Shown here in pieces: positions 55,712 to 64,000 of a stretch of DNA of 64,000 bases. Below the pieces are notes generated by a model. The model did no database searches and was not told the origin of the DNA. It saw only the letters and a program-made list of their open reading frames with translations. Position numbers and translations under genes: made by a program. Source of the stretch: Ancylobacter mangrovi (GTDB lineage: Bacteria; Pseudomonadota; Alphaproteobacteria; Rhizobiales; Xanthobacteraceae). The stretch lies in assembly GCF_024752355.1 (NCBI RefSeq), contig NZ_JANTHZ010000006.1:239534-303533 (forward strand), written 5' to 3'. Each line of letters opens with the position of its first letter. The first letter of the stretch is position 1.

Positions 55712-56695
55712 TCAGCTCGTGGCGTGGCGTCGCCCGGTGATGAAATTGCGCAAGGGCTTCTCGACGAACAGGAAAAGCAGCGTCGAGACCAAGAGCGTCA
55801 GGCCCAGGTAGGACACTAGCGCCAGCCACCACGGCCAGGACGCCAGCCCGTCGAAATCGCGCAGGAGGACGATGAGGATGACAAAGTGCGACATGTAGAT
55901 GGCGTAGGAGATCTCGCCCAGGAACACGAGCGGGCGCGAGGCGAGGAAGCGCCCGACGATGCCGTTGCCGCTCGCCAGCACGATGATCAGGGCTGCGACC
56001 GCCGGGACGAGGCCATTGGTGAAGTTCATCCAGAGCTCGGCACGCTCGCCGAACAGCAGGCCGAAGCCGCGGATCTCGGTGACGTGGTAGCCGAGCCACC
56101 AGCCGAAGAGAACCAGCCCAATCTCGAGCAGCGAGGCCGGGACCAGTGACGTCGGCAGCAGGTGCCGGATCCGCAACCAGACGAGGCAGCAGCACATGCC
56201 GATGACGAACTGGAACAGGTGCGAGAGGGGGCTGCTGATCGCGAGCGTCTCCGTCGTCACCTGCGTCGGCTCGCCACTCATCGGCAATTCGAAGACGACC
56301 ATCGACCACGCGACCAGCAGCCCGCAGAACAGCGACAGCAGCAGCTTCCAGTGCCAGCTTCGCGCCAGGTTGCGGCGCAGCAGCGGAAACAGCGCATAGA
56401 AGAACAACTCGTTCGACAGCGACCAGCTGACCGAATTGAACGAGTAGGCGACGCTGGCGGTCGGCACCCAGCTCTGCAGCAGCGCGAGGTTCAGCGCCGA
56501 TACCGTCGCCGTCACCGCATGCGATGGAAAACTGGCGTTTACGGCGAAGACGACGGCCGCGAGAAAGGTGGCCAGATGAAGCGGCCAGACCCGGGCGAAG
56601 CGTGCGAGGTAGAACCGCTTCAGTTCGTCCGCACCCTCGACCTCGGCATAGACGTAGGTGAGGATGAAGCCGGACAGCACGAAGAAGAGCATCAC
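55712..56695 (-). CDS. Acyltransferase 3 family membrane protein; N-terminal part continues upstream without a normal start
   Basis: 327 residues from the GTG at 56695, with about ten helices. GVMLFFVLSGFILTYVYAEV is the family's second-helix block and FVEKPLRNFI the terminal one. Upstream in the same frame the sequence continues as RQTRLDALTGLRFFAAAGIV, FLHIGGRYGV, the usual first helix with its catalytic His. The frame is open back to a TGA at 56885-56887, but the only near-starts are a CTG at 56857 and an ATT at 56818. The gene therefore uses a rare start, or has lost or shifted its 5' end. It would acylate a surface sugar or lipid. Confidence 0.85.
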   Translation of the reverse strand: MMLFFVLSGFILTYVYAEVEGADELKRFYLARFARVWPLHLATFLAAVVFAVNASFPSHAVTATVSALNLALLQSWVPTASVAYSFNSVSWSLSNELFFYALFPLLRRNLARSWHWKLLLSLFCGLLVAWSMVVFELPMSGEPTQVTTETLAISSPLSHLFQFVIGMCCCLVWLRIRHLLPTSLVPASLLEIGLVLFGWWLGYHVTEIRGFGLLFGERAELWMNFTNGLVPAVAALIIVLASGNGIVGRFLASRPLVFLGEISYAIYMSHFVILIVLLRDFDGLASWPWWLALVSYLGLTLLVSTLLFLFVEKPLRNFITGRRHATS

Positions 56696-57083
56696 GCCGT
56701 TTGCAAGCGGGACGTCGACCTTCGGAACGCCGTAGCGGCCGCCGATGTGCAGGAAGACGATGCCGGCCGCGGCGAAGAAGCGCAGGCCCGTGAGCGCATC
56801 GAGCCGCGTCTGCCGAATCTGGGTCGCCCTGTGCGGCCTCCGTCTGCGTTCCGGCAGGCCTCGGCGCCCACGAACTGCGTCGGGTCACTTTACGTCGTCG
56901 AATCCGGGATTGTTCAATGCCTTCTGTCGTCCCTTCGCCGGAATCTTGTCTCGTGCGATGCGGGAACGGCCAAAATCGGCGGATGCAACGGACAGCGGCC
57001 GCGCGCGGCTGGCGGTCGCAGGTGGCAACGGCAGAGCTCGACGGGATCTGCCTGCGCAAGTTCTGCCGCGGCCCGGTTCGCCG

Positions 57084-58787
57084 TCAGCACGAGCGAGCCC
57101 AGAAACGGAGCTCACGCCCGTTCGGCATCGGCAGTGTATGGACGACTGCGAAACCCCTCTTCCTGGCCGCGGCCTCGATCGTCTCGCTATTGACGTAAGG
57201 CCGGAAATCGCCTTCGACCCCTGGCGACGTAAGAAGGACGCAAGCCGGTCCGGCGGTCCCTGACGTCAGCCACGCGGCTTGGTTGTCCACGTCGTCGCCG
57301 AGGACGGTCGGCTCTATCTGGGCGAGGATGAGAGGCGGCTGGTCGCGGAGGCTGTTCACCAGCCCAAGAGTGTTGACGTTGAATGCCGCATTGCGGAACC
57401 CGAACGCGAGCGCCCTGCTTTTCTCCACATAGGGCGAAGCCAGATCGAGTATCTGTGCGTTGAGCGCCTTCCATTCCTGAGCTATCTCAGGCGACAACGG
57501 ACCCTCGCCAGCCGATCTGTTGATGCCGTTGGCCCGCTCATAGATCTGCTGCGTGCTGGCCCCCGACGTCACCGCAATCCGTCCAAGGGAACCGGCATTC
57601 CACCACGTGGGTCGCGCAATCGACGTGCCAAGGTCTACCATCGGCGCGAAGGCAAGCAGTGAGACGACGCAGAGGGCGCCAATGCTGGAGAGCCTGAGGA
57701 AGCCCGCTCCACTCACGCGCAGAATCGACCAGGTCGCCACGATCAGCATCGCCGGCACAATGGGGGCCGAGAAGGCCGTACCCTTGTTCTGCGACGTCGC
57801 TAGAGCGAGGAACGACAGGGTGGCGAAGACGGAAAGGGGAAGAAGGGGGGACGCCATCAGCGTGCCCCAGCCGCGCTTGTCCCGCACGGCCCGGACCAGA
57901 AGTATCGCTGACGCCACGAGGCCAGCGACCAGTATCAGGAAGTGCGGCAGATATACGTCCTGCAAGAGGAGATATATTTCCAGCATTATACTGTCGATGA
58001 AGGCGAGTTTTGGCCCGTACTCGGTGGCCCTCGCGCCATATCCGAAGCTCAGGAGATAGTTCGCGACATATATTCCATTGAACGCGAGCCAGGAGGCGGC
58101 CGTCAGGCAAGCCACCACGCCGGCCGCCACGAGACGCAGAAACCGGCTCCACCGCCGATCCGGAGCGGCCAGCGCGTAGAAAAGCGCGGCAACGCTCATG
58201 CATGGCACGAATGCCAGAGTCATCGTCCTCGCGAGAGGCATGAGGCCTACGAACATGCCGAATGCCAAGGTCCAGAGCCACTTCTCCGCCTGCCGCGATC
58301 TCACCAGGCAAAACAGCGCCAGCGTCGTCGTCGCCGTGGCGGGCAACGCAAAATGGAAACTTCGCGAATAGATCACGAGAACAGGTGCAGAGGCCACCAA
58401 CACGGCGGAAACTACGGCAATGCCCTTGTCACCCGAAACCCTGGCAATACCGTAAGTCGCAGCTACCGTCCCCAGAAGACAAAGAAACGAAACAAAAATA
58501 CCATAGAATGGAATGACGCCGCCAATTACAAATAATATTGATGCCAACGCCGGAAGCATTGGAGACACGGAATTGGGAGATTCGACCTGCGCAATCCATT
58601 GGACGATGCTGCCGTCTACATAAGCATAGGCATCCTTGACGGCCATCATCAGGTAGGCTGACTCATCTATATCGAAGAGTCCCCCGCCTCTATATAGAGT
58701 TATCCATCGGATTCCTACGAATGTATATAGACAAACCGCAATCAGGATGGCAATTGGGAGCTTCCACTCCCGGCTTCCAGACGTCAC
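57084..58787 (-). CDS. GT-C family membrane glycosyltransferase (PMT/ArnT-like)
   Basis: 567 residues with 11-12 helices. The first periplasmic loop, GGGLFDIDESAYLMMAVKDA, holds the acidic D-E pair typical of GT-C enzymes that use polyprenyl-phosphate sugars. The C-terminal 170 residues form a soluble domain without known motifs. The likely role is transfer of a sugar to a surface glycan, lipid or protein. It is divergent from a GT2/GtrA gene that could supply the lipid-linked sugar. Base composition is lower in GC than in the neighbours, especially near the 5' end. Confidence 0.75.
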   Translation of the reverse strand: MTSGSREWKLPIAILIAVCLYTFVGIRWITLYRGGGLFDIDESAYLMMAVKDAYAYVDGSIVQWIAQVESPNSVSPMLPALASILFVIGGVIPFYGIFVSFLCLLGTVAATYGIARVSGDKGIAVVSAVLVASAPVLVIYSRSFHFALPATATTTLALFCLVRSRQAEKWLWTLAFGMFVGLMPLARTMTLAFVPCMSVAALFYALAAPDRRWSRFLRLVAAGVVACLTAASWLAFNGIYVANYLLSFGYGARATEYGPKLAFIDSIMLEIYLLLQDVYLPHFLILVAGLVASAILLVRAVRDKRGWGTLMASPLLPLSVFATLSFLALATSQNKGTAFSAPIVPAMLIVATWSILRVSGAGFLRLSSIGALCVVSLLAFAPMVDLGTSIARPTWWNAGSLGRIAVTSGASTQQIYERANGINRSAGEGPLSPEIAQEWKALNAQILDLASPYVEKSRALAFGFRNAAFNVNTLGLVNSLRDQPPLILAQIEPTVLGDDVDNQAAWLTSGTAGPACVLLTSPGVEGDFRPYVNSETIEAAARKRGFAVVHTLPMPNGRELRFWARSC

Positions 58788-58936
58788 GGCGACCTCTCGT
58801 GGCTTTGCTTCGCTGACGATCCCCCAAGTTCGGGCTGGTAGATGTTTTTCGGCGTGGAAGCAATCCGGTAATTGCCTGCTTTCGCCCGCGCCTCTTCAGT
58901 TTCGGGGCGGAGGTCAGCCGCCTCTTTGGAGTCGAA

Positions 58937-60082
58937 ATGATGTTCGCTTCTTCCTCGGATGCGACGCGTGCCGAGCCCTCGAACGGCGAGTGGTCGCCCC
59001 CTTCCCTCTCCATTATCGTTCCGAGCTTCAACGAACGCGAAAACATAGAGGCCTTGTTTCATAAGCTCGACGAGGCGCTCGTCGGCATTCCGTTTGAAAT
59101 GATCGTTGTCGACGACAACAGCCCCGACGGAAGCGCCGAGGAAACCAAGCGGCTGGCCCAGAAATACAGCAACATCCGTTGCATACGCCGCTTCGATCGG
59201 CGCGGCCTGTCCTCGGCCTGCATCGAGGGAATGGCGTCTGCGGCCTCCCCTCTGGTGGCGGTGATCGATGCCGATCATCAGCACGATGAGCGGATACTGC
59301 CGAAGATGGTCGAGGCAATGAAGGACGGCGCGGATCTGGTCGTCGGCTCGCGCTATACCGCCGATGCGACGGCCGATGCCGGATTTTCCAGCCTCCGCCT
59401 CAAGGGCAGCCATCTTGCGACATGGCTCGCCTCGCTCGTCACGGGGCGCCCGATTTCAGATCCCATGAGCGGCTTCTTCATTGTGAGGCGGGATCGGTTC
59501 GACGAAGTCGCCCCTCACCTGAGCAAGGAAGGTTTCAAGATCCTTCTGGATATAATCGTTGTCTGCCGCAGGAACGATATCGAACTCGATATCAGGGAGA
59601 TTCCCTACCAATTCCGCAGCCGACACGCCGGCGAGAGCAAAATGAACTCGCTAGTGGTGGTCCAGTTTCTTGGCTTGTGGCTGTCACAACTGACCGGAGG
59701 GCGACTTCCGGCGAGCTTCCTGTTGTTCTCCCTGGTGGGCCTTAGCGGCGTCGCGGTACATATGGCCGCCCTAGGCCTTCTGACGATGATCTTTCATCAG
59801 ATCTTTGTCGTCGGCCAGATCGTCGCGACCATCTCGGCCATGACGTGGAACTTCTTCCTCAACAACAGCCTCACCTATTCCGACAGGCGACTGAAGGGGC
59901 CTGCCTTGTGGAAAGGTTTGATCGGATTCTGCTTGATATGCTCGCTCGGCGGAATCGCGAACATCTCGGTCGCCAGCGCGATTTTCGAGTTTGGGCACCA
60001 GGTACCCATAGCCGGATTGGCCGGCGCGCTGATGAGCTCGGTTTTCAACTATTCCGTCACACGCATCTTCACGTGGAAATAA
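58937..60082 (+). CDS. Polyprenol-phosphate glycosyltransferase (GT2) fused to GtrA-like domain
   Basis: 381 residues. Residues about 25-245 are a GT2 domain of the dolichol-phosphate mannosyltransferase type: LSIIVPSFNERENIEALFHK, EMIVVDDNSPDGSAEE, VIDADHQHDERILPKM (the DxDxQH site) and SDPMSGFFIVRRDRF. Residues about 255-381 are a four-helix GtrA-like domain (FSLVGLSGVAVHMAALGLLT, TWNFFLNNSLTYSDRRL). It makes a lipid-linked sugar and probably flips it, for use by the divergent GT-C enzyme. The start could be the second Met. Confidence 0.9.
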   Translation: MMFASSSDATRAEPSNGEWSPPSLSIIVPSFNERENIEALFHKLDEALVGIPFEMIVVDDNSPDGSAEETKRLAQKYSNIRCIRRFDRRGLSSACIEGMASAASPLVAVIDADHQHDERILPKMVEAMKDGADLVVGSRYTADATADAGFSSLRLKGSHLATWLASLVTGRPISDPMSGFFIVRRDRFDEVAPHLSKEGFKILLDIIVVCRRNDIELDIREIPYQFRSRHAGESKMNSLVVVQFLGLWLSQLTGGRLPASFLLFSLVGLSGVAVHMAALGLLTMIFHQIFVVGQIVATISAMTWNFFLNNSLTYSDRRLKGPALWKGLIGFCLICSLGGIANISVASAIFEFGHQVPIAGLAGALMSSVFNYSVTRIFTWK

Positions 60083-60365
60083 ACGAACGCCCGCCGATAC
60101 GTCGCAGGAAATGCGGCAGCGGGCGGGACCGGGCCGCGGCCAGTCCGTAGGGTTACAAGCTGCAGAAGCTGCGGAGGACGCCGGGCAGGATGATCGCCAG
60201 AGGTGGTGCGAACACCCGGCCAATCAAGGCTGCACTCGCCAGATCGAAATCTGATACGCCGCGGTCTGCTGCATGTGTCGGGATTGAAGTGGTGGCAAAC
60301 CCGATCGTCACGGATTGGCGAACCGCCGGGAAAACAGAGCAATAGCAACGCTCTGCGCTACCGAG

Positions 60366-60441
60366 TGGCGCTCCCAACCGGACTCGAACCGGTGTTTTCG
60401 CCGTGAGAGGGCGACGTCCTAGACCGCTAGACGATGGGAGC
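60366..60441 (-). tRNA. tRNA-Glu (anticodon CTC)
   Basis: Minus-strand sequence GCTCCCATCGTCTAGCGGTC opens the cloverleaf. The 7-bp acceptor stem (GCTCCCA/TGGGAGC), the anticodon loop with CTC at 60405-60407, the T-loop GGTTCGAGTCC, discriminator G and an encoded CCA (60366-60368) are all present. It resembles bacterial tRNA-Glu throughout. The 283 nt between the GT2 gene and the tRNA hold no supported gene. Confidence 0.95.
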
Positions 60442-60530
60442 TGCGCGGCAGAGGCGGCTCTCTTAGAGCCATTCGGCACCGGGATCAAGGCGCCAGGGCC
60501 GCTTTCCCGAGCCTATTTTTCACCGGCCGC

Positions 60531-60869
60531 TCAATGCTCGCTGGCAAAGGTCAGCACGCCGCGCGGCGCGCGGGTCGCGACGTCGAAGAAATGGGTCTCG
60601 ACCACGCCCGCACGCTCGACCGTCACCGCGATCAGGTCGCCCGAGACCATGGCGGAGCGCACCTGCGCCCCCTCGGGCAGCCGGATCGTGCCGGTGATCT
60701 CGGCGGGCTTGCTTTTCCAGCCGACCACAACCCTGTATCCGATGGCACCGAACACGGCGAGAAAGCCGAAGCCCATCAACAGGCCGGAGAAGGCCGCGAA
60801 GCCGCGCATCTTGCGCAGCACGCGCTCGGCGGCCGGATCGAGTTGGTCTTCGGAATCGGGAGATGTCAT
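60531..60869 (-). CDS. Small single-span membrane protein of unknown function
   Basis: 112 residues. One membrane helix (FAAFSGLLMGFGFLAVFGAI, residues about 24-45) is followed by a small beta-rich soluble domain (GTIRLPEGAQVRSAMVSGDL, IAVTVERAGVVETHFFDVAT). It resembles short proteins found next to rluD in alphaproteobacteria, possibly the DUF6476 family. Its ATG at 60869 overlaps the start codon of the divergent rluD gene in the tetranucleotide CATG. Confidence 0.72.
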   Translation of the reverse strand: MTSPDSEDQLDPAAERVLRKMRGFAAFSGLLMGFGFLAVFGAIGYRVVVGWKSKPAEITGTIRLPEGAQVRSAMVSGDLIAVTVERAGVVETHFFDVATRAPRGVLTFASEH

Positions 60870-61914
60870 GCCGGCACCGCAGGAACCCTTGGATGATCTG
60901 GACGAGGCCGCGCCCGAGGACGAGGCGACCAGCGTCGATATCATCGCCGCACGCGAGGATGAAGGCCTTCGGCTGGACCGCGTGCTCGCCCGCCACCTGC
61001 CCGAGCTCAGCCGCACGCGCCTCCAGGCGCTGATCGGCAGCGGAAATCTGACCCGCGAGGGCCGCCTCGTCTCCAGCGGCTCGGCCAAGGTCGCGCCGGG
61101 CGATCGATTCGTCCTGCGCGTGCCGCCCCCCGAGCCGGCGGCGCCGGTCGCGCAGGACATCCCGCTCGACATCGTCCACGAGGATGACGACCTGATCGTC
61201 ATCGACAAGCCGGCCGGCCTCGTCGTCCATCCCGCGCCGGGCAATGCGGACGGCACGCTGGTCAACGCGCTGCTGTTCCATTGCGGCGCCAGCCTCTCGG
61301 GCGTCGGCGGCGTGCGCCGGCCGGGCATCGTGCACCGGCTCGACAAGGAGACGTCCGGCCTGCTCGTGGTCGCCAAGAACGACCGCGCGCACCGCGCCCT
61401 CGCCGCCCAGTTCGCCGATCACGGGCGCAGCGGGCCGCTGGAGCGTGCCTACCTCGCCTTCGTCTGGGGCGTGCCCGACCTGCCGAGCGGCACGGTCGAC
61501 GCGCCGCTCGGCCGCCATCCGGTGTCGCGCGAGCGCATGACGGTGCGCAGCGACGGGCGGGCCGCGATCACCCATTGGCGGCGGCTCGAGACCTTCGCCG
61601 ACGCCTCCGGCCGCCCGGTCGCCACCCTCATGGAGTGCCAGCTCGAGACCGGGCGCACCCACCAGATTCGCGTCCACATGGCCCATATCGGCCATCCTTT
61701 GCTCGGCGACACGGTTTATGGGGTCGGCCAGCGCACCAAGGCCAACCGGCTCGGCGAGAAGGCGCGCGGCGCGCTCGACGCGCTTGGCCGGCAGGCGCTG
61801 CATGCCGCCCGGCTCGGCTTCGAACACCCGGCAAGCGGCGACTTCCTGCTGTTCGAGAGCCCTCTTCCCGCGGAGCTCGCCCGGCTGCACCGCGCGCTGG
61901 AAGAGGCGGGCTAG
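60868..61914 (+). CDS. rluD: RluA/RluD family 23S rRNA pseudouridine synthase
   Basis: 348 residues. An S4 RNA-binding domain (LRLDRVLARHLPELSRTRLQ, residues about 30-85) is followed by the catalytic domain with PAGLVVHPAPGN, GIVHRLDKETSGLLVVAKND (catalytic Asp in HRLDKxTSG) and LETGRTHQIRVHMAHIGHPL. The length and double motif fit RluD, which modifies positions in helix 69 of 23S rRNA; RluC is an alternative. The first 30 residues are acidic and variable. The ATG overlaps the divergent gene's start by 2 nt. Confidence 0.9.
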   Translation: MPAPQEPLDDLDEAAPEDEATSVDIIAAREDEGLRLDRVLARHLPELSRTRLQALIGSGNLTREGRLVSSGSAKVAPGDRFVLRVPPPEPAAPVAQDIPLDIVHEDDDLIVIDKPAGLVVHPAPGNADGTLVNALLFHCGASLSGVGGVRRPGIVHRLDKETSGLLVVAKNDRAHRALAAQFADHGRSGPLERAYLAFVWGVPDLPSGTVDAPLGRHPVSRERMTVRSDGRAAITHWRRLETFADASGRPVATLMECQLETGRTHQIRVHMAHIGHPLLGDTVYGVGQRTKANRLGEKARGALDALGRQALHAARLGFEHPASGDFLLFESPLPAELARLHRALEEAG

Positions 61915-61961
61915 ACGGCGCAGCGATGCCCGCTCAAGGCTTCGTGACACCACGTCGCCTT

Positions 61962-61997
61962 GCGGTTTCGCAAAAAAGCGCTGTTGCTGCTAATATA
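61962..61997 (+). promoter_or_regulatory. Possible promoter upstream of rpoH
   Basis: TTCGCA, an 18-nt spacer and TAATAT fall between about 61966 and 61995, roughly 75 nt before the rpoH start, in an AT-richer patch. Matches are five or fewer of six at each box; this is a pattern match only. Confidence 0.3.
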
Positions 61998-62071
61998 GCG
62001 TAGCGGTTGGCTCCGTGCGGCCGCAGACCGGTCGCCCAATAATGGGGACCGCGAATAAGGAGGGTGCTGAT

Positions 62072-62977
62072 ATGGCCCGTTCCGCCATGACCTTGCCGTC
62101 CGCAGAGGGCGGCCTGAGCCGGTATCTGAACGAGATCCGCCGGTTCCCGATGCTGGAACCTCAGGAAGAATATATGCTCGCCAAGCGTTGGCGCGAGCAC
62201 GAGGATTCCGAGGCCGCGCACCGTCTGGTCACCAGCCATCTCCGCCTCGTCGCCAAGATCGCCATGGGCTATCGCGGCTACGGCCTGCCGATTTCCGAGG
62301 TGATCTCGGAGGGCAATGTCGGCTTGATGCAGGCGGTGAAGCGCTTCGAGCCGGACAAGGGGTTCCGTCTCGCCACCTATGCGATGTGGTGGATCAAGGC
62401 GTCGATCCAAGAGTACATCCTGCGCTCGTGGAGCCTGGTCAAGATGGGCACCACGGCGGCGCAGAAGAAGCTGTTCTTCAACCTGCGCAAGGCCAAGAGC
62501 CAGATCTCCGCGCTGGAGGAAGGCGACCTGCGTCCCGACCAGGTCCAGCAGATCGCCACCAAGCTCGGCGTCACCGAGCAGGACGTGATCGACATGAACC
62601 GGCGCCTGTCCGGCGACGCCTCGCTCAACTCGCCGCTGCGCGGCGACGTGGAAGGCGGCGGCGAGTGGCAGGACTGGCTCGCCGACGATCACGACAGCCA
62701 GGAGCAGATCCTCGCCGAGAGCGAGGAGATGGACAATCGCCGCAGCGCGCTGTCCGGCGCGCTCTCCGTGCTCAACGACCGCGAGCGGCGCATCTTCGAG
62801 GCGCGTCGCCTCTCCGACGACCCGATGACGCTGGAGGACCTCGCCTCCGAGTTCGGCGTCTCGCGCGAGCGCGTGCGCCAGATCGAGGTGCGGGCGTTCG
62901 AGAAGGTGCAGAAGGCGGTGATCGACCGCGTGCATCAGATGGAGTCGGCCTCGCCCAGCCTCGAATCGGCGAACTGA
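62072..62977 (+). CDS. rpoH: RNA polymerase sigma factor RpoH (sigma-32)
   Basis: 301 residues. The heat-shock sigma factor. It has region 1.2 (LSRYLNEIRRFPMLEPQEEY), region 2 (YGLPISEVISEGNVGLMQAV; FRLATYAMWWIKASIQEYIL) and the RpoH box, QKKLFFNLRKAKS in the normal position. Region 4 (LEDLASEFGVSRERVRQIEV) is close to the end. AAGGAGGG lies 7 nt before the ATG at 62072, deciding the start. Many alphaproteobacteria have more than one RpoH; which one this is cannot be told. Confidence 0.96.
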   Translation: MARSAMTLPSAEGGLSRYLNEIRRFPMLEPQEEYMLAKRWREHEDSEAAHRLVTSHLRLVAKIAMGYRGYGLPISEVISEGNVGLMQAVKRFEPDKGFRLATYAMWWIKASIQEYILRSWSLVKMGTTAAQKKLFFNLRKAKSQISALEEGDLRPDQVQQIATKLGVTEQDVIDMNRRLSGDASLNSPLRGDVEGGGEWQDWLADDHDSQEQILAESEEMDNRRSALSGALSVLNDRERRIFEARRLSDDPMTLEDLASEFGVSRERVRQIEVRAFEKVQKAVIDRVHQMESASPSLESAN

Positions 62978-63218
62978 GCGACATCCGCGAACCACGATTC
63001 GGCGTTCCGGCGCGCGGGGTGCGCCAGCATCCCGCCTGCCGGGACATCCGGCCGGAACGGTAGGTCCCGTCCGGCCCGACGAGCGAGCCGGCGGTCCGAA
63101 ATCGCGAGACCGTTTCCCGTAAGCGCACATGACCCGGCGGGTCCGCGGCGTGCAGCTGCGCCCCGCCCGTCCGGCCGTGCACCACGGCCGCGGGGCGGCG
63201 AGCCGGCTTGGCCGGCCG

Positions 63219-63677
63219 TCAGGCCGACAGCGCCGAGCCTTCGGCGGTCGGGCGCATCGCGGCGCCGGCGCGGCTGGCGGCGAGGCGCACATCATGGGCG
63301 AGCACGTCGCGGATGCTGAGCACGCCGACGAGCTGGTGCTCCTCCAGCACCGGCAGGTGGCGAACGTGATGCTCGTCCATCAGCGCGCGCACCTGGTCGA
63401 CGCTGTCGTCCATCTGGCACGAGATCATGTTGCGCGACATCAGGTCGGCCACGCTGGTCTTGAGCGCGGCGCCGCCGCGTTCGGCGATGGCGCGCACCAC
63501 GTCGCGCTCGGAGAAGATGCCCACCACCGTATCGCCCTCGGAACCGCACGCGTCCTTGACGACGACGGCGCCGATACGTTCGCGGTTGAGCAAGGTCGCT
63601 GCCATTTCAACGGTTTCCGACATGCGGATCGTGGGCACGCGAGCGTTTTTCAGCTTCATGAGATCGGCGACAAGCAT
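63219..63677 (-). CDS. CBS domain-containing protein
   Basis: 152 residues with two CBS domains: VADLMKLKNARVPTIRMSET to IFSERDVVRAIAE, and VADLMSRNMISCQMDDSVDQ to VGVLSIRDVLAHDV. Paired CBS domains bind adenine nucleotides or NAD-type ligands and regulate partners. The ATG at 63677 is chosen because the conserved first CBS strand begins there. The 241 nt between rpoH and this gene hold nothing I can identify. Confidence 0.9.
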   Translation of the reverse strand: MLVADLMKLKNARVPTIRMSETVEMAATLLNRERIGAVVVKDACGSEGDTVVGIFSERDVVRAIAERGGAALKTSVADLMSRNMISCQMDDSVDQVRALMDEHHVRHLPVLEEHQLVGVLSIRDVLAHDVRLAASRAGAAMRPTAEGSALSA

Positions 63678-63810
63678 GGCGTTTCCCTCTGATCTTGGAG
63701 CCGTGACCGTCACTTCATCTTCTTCTTTGGTCTAAGTCTGGTATGCAATACACCTGACGTCAACGAAAAGAGTCGCCGCGCCGCAGCATGGCTGACGCAG
63801 AGGCAGACAA

Positions 63811-63840
63811 CAAAAAGGCCGGGCTTTCGCCCGGCCTTTC
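63811..63840 (-). terminator. Intrinsic terminator for pntB
   Basis: AAAGGCCGGGC and GCCCGGCCTTT form an 11-bp stem around a TTTC loop. On the minus strand the stem is followed by a run of T (CCTTTTTG). It stands about 30 nt after the pntB stop codon. Confidence 0.88.
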
Positions 63841-63869
63841 GCGTCGAGGGGAAGGATGTCGTCCGCCCG

Positions 63870-64000
63870 TCATAGGTTCTTGACGATATCCTCGACCATT
63901 TTCTTTGCGTCGGCGAAGAGCATCATGGTGTTGTCGCGGAAGAACAGCTCGTTCTCGACGCCGGCATAGCCGGCGGCCATGCCGCGCTTGATGAACAGCA
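63870..64000 (-). CDS. pntB: NAD(P) transhydrogenase beta subunit, C-terminal end (runs off the window)
   Basis: The last 43 codons, ending in a TGA at 63870-63872. The frame reads [20 protein letters not shown] and [20 protein letters not shown]. This is the characteristic PntB terminus (KRSMxxGYAGVxNxLF...NTxMLFGDAK), part of the NADP(H)-binding domain III. PntB couples proton flow to NADPH formation. Family membership is clear although the rest is outside the window. Confidence 0.88.
   Translation of the reverse strand, partial: LFIKRGMAAGYAGVENELFFRDNTMMLFADAKKMVEDIVKNL

Noticed and set aside
55635..57059. 474-codon minus-strand frame overlapping the acyltransferase
   Set aside because: It is the wrong frame: Arg/Pro/Ala-rich, with no membrane helices, whereas the neighbouring frame shows the full acyltransferase pattern.
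60083..60365. Small frames between the GT2 gene and tRNA-Glu, and a search for an attachment-site repeat
   Set aside because: No ribosome-binding site, domain or composition supports a gene, and no second copy of the tRNA 3' end was found in the window.

Overview
The window is GC-rich DNA (about 70 %) from an alphaproteobacterium, most likely of the order Hyphomicrobiales (Rhizobiales). The evidence is a CtrA response regulator, a ChpT phosphotransferase, a DUF1134 (EipA-type) envelope protein, aerobic-type cobalamin genes (cobG, cobN, cobW, cobE) and alphaproteobacterial families such as DUF1236. The species cannot be named from the sequence alone. There is no phage, IS element, CRISPR array or rRNA. 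One tRNA-Glu(CTC) is present.

Layout. 1-6311: glycogen operon on the minus strand, glgP-glgB-glgC and the first 14 codons of glgA. 6400-6777: small DUF423 membrane protein. 6820-26178: a large cobalamin locus. The minus strand carries cobW-N-G-H-I-J behind a B12 riboswitch (about 19441-19635) and, separately, cobL-E-M-B. The plus strand carries cobK, and cbtB-cbtA-cobU/P-cobO-(TM2 gene)-cobQ behind a second B12 riboswitch (about 21020-21220). cobD is on the minus strand, convergent with cobQ. A serine-hydrolase gene broken by a one-base frameshift lies between the two riboswitches. cobA, cobF, cobS, cobT, cobC and cobV are not in the window.

26302-32638: recQ, an exported MxaD-like SRPBCC protein plus a YVTN beta-propeller, a thiopurine methyltransferase, a lone CysA-type ABC ATPase and a GNAT acetyltransferase. 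32651-39906: a cell-cycle and envelope region with fliJ, ctrA (seven GANTC sites in its 5' region), two Met/His-rich exported proteins likely linked to copper, a tandem CheW-like/degenerate receiver protein, chpT, a DUF1134 protein and a membrane-anchored coiled-coil protein. 40048-45650: an oxidoreductase with a SAF-like C-terminus, a sulfotransferase-like protein, and thiO-thiS-thiG-thiE behind a TPP riboswitch.

45712-56818: an MHYT hybrid histidine kinase, a PAP2 phosphatase, small hypothetical genes, a RBBP9-type hydrolase, a MAPEG protein, a Nudix-like protein, a DUF1236 glycine-zipper protein, a Bcr/CflA efflux pump, the TRAP subunits dctM and dctQ, and an acyltransferase-3 gene with no ordinary start codon. 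57084-60082: two lipid-linked-sugar type glycosyltransferase genes in visibly AT-richer DNA. 60366-64000: tRNA-Glu, a small membrane protein whose start codon overlaps that of rluD, rpoH, a CBS-domain protein, a terminator and the 3' end of pntB.

How it fits together: most of the first 26 kb is storage-polysaccharide and cobalamin metabolism, with cobalt import (CbtAB) and corrin-ring genes under B12 feedback. The 32-39 kb region couples cell-cycle phosphorelay genes to envelope genes. The rest is mixed housekeeping. I found no clear new defence or mobile system. The most interesting leads are the GANTC cluster at ctrA, the CheW-CheW-pseudoreceiver protein next to chpT, and the MxaD/beta-propeller pair without a visible dehydrogenase.
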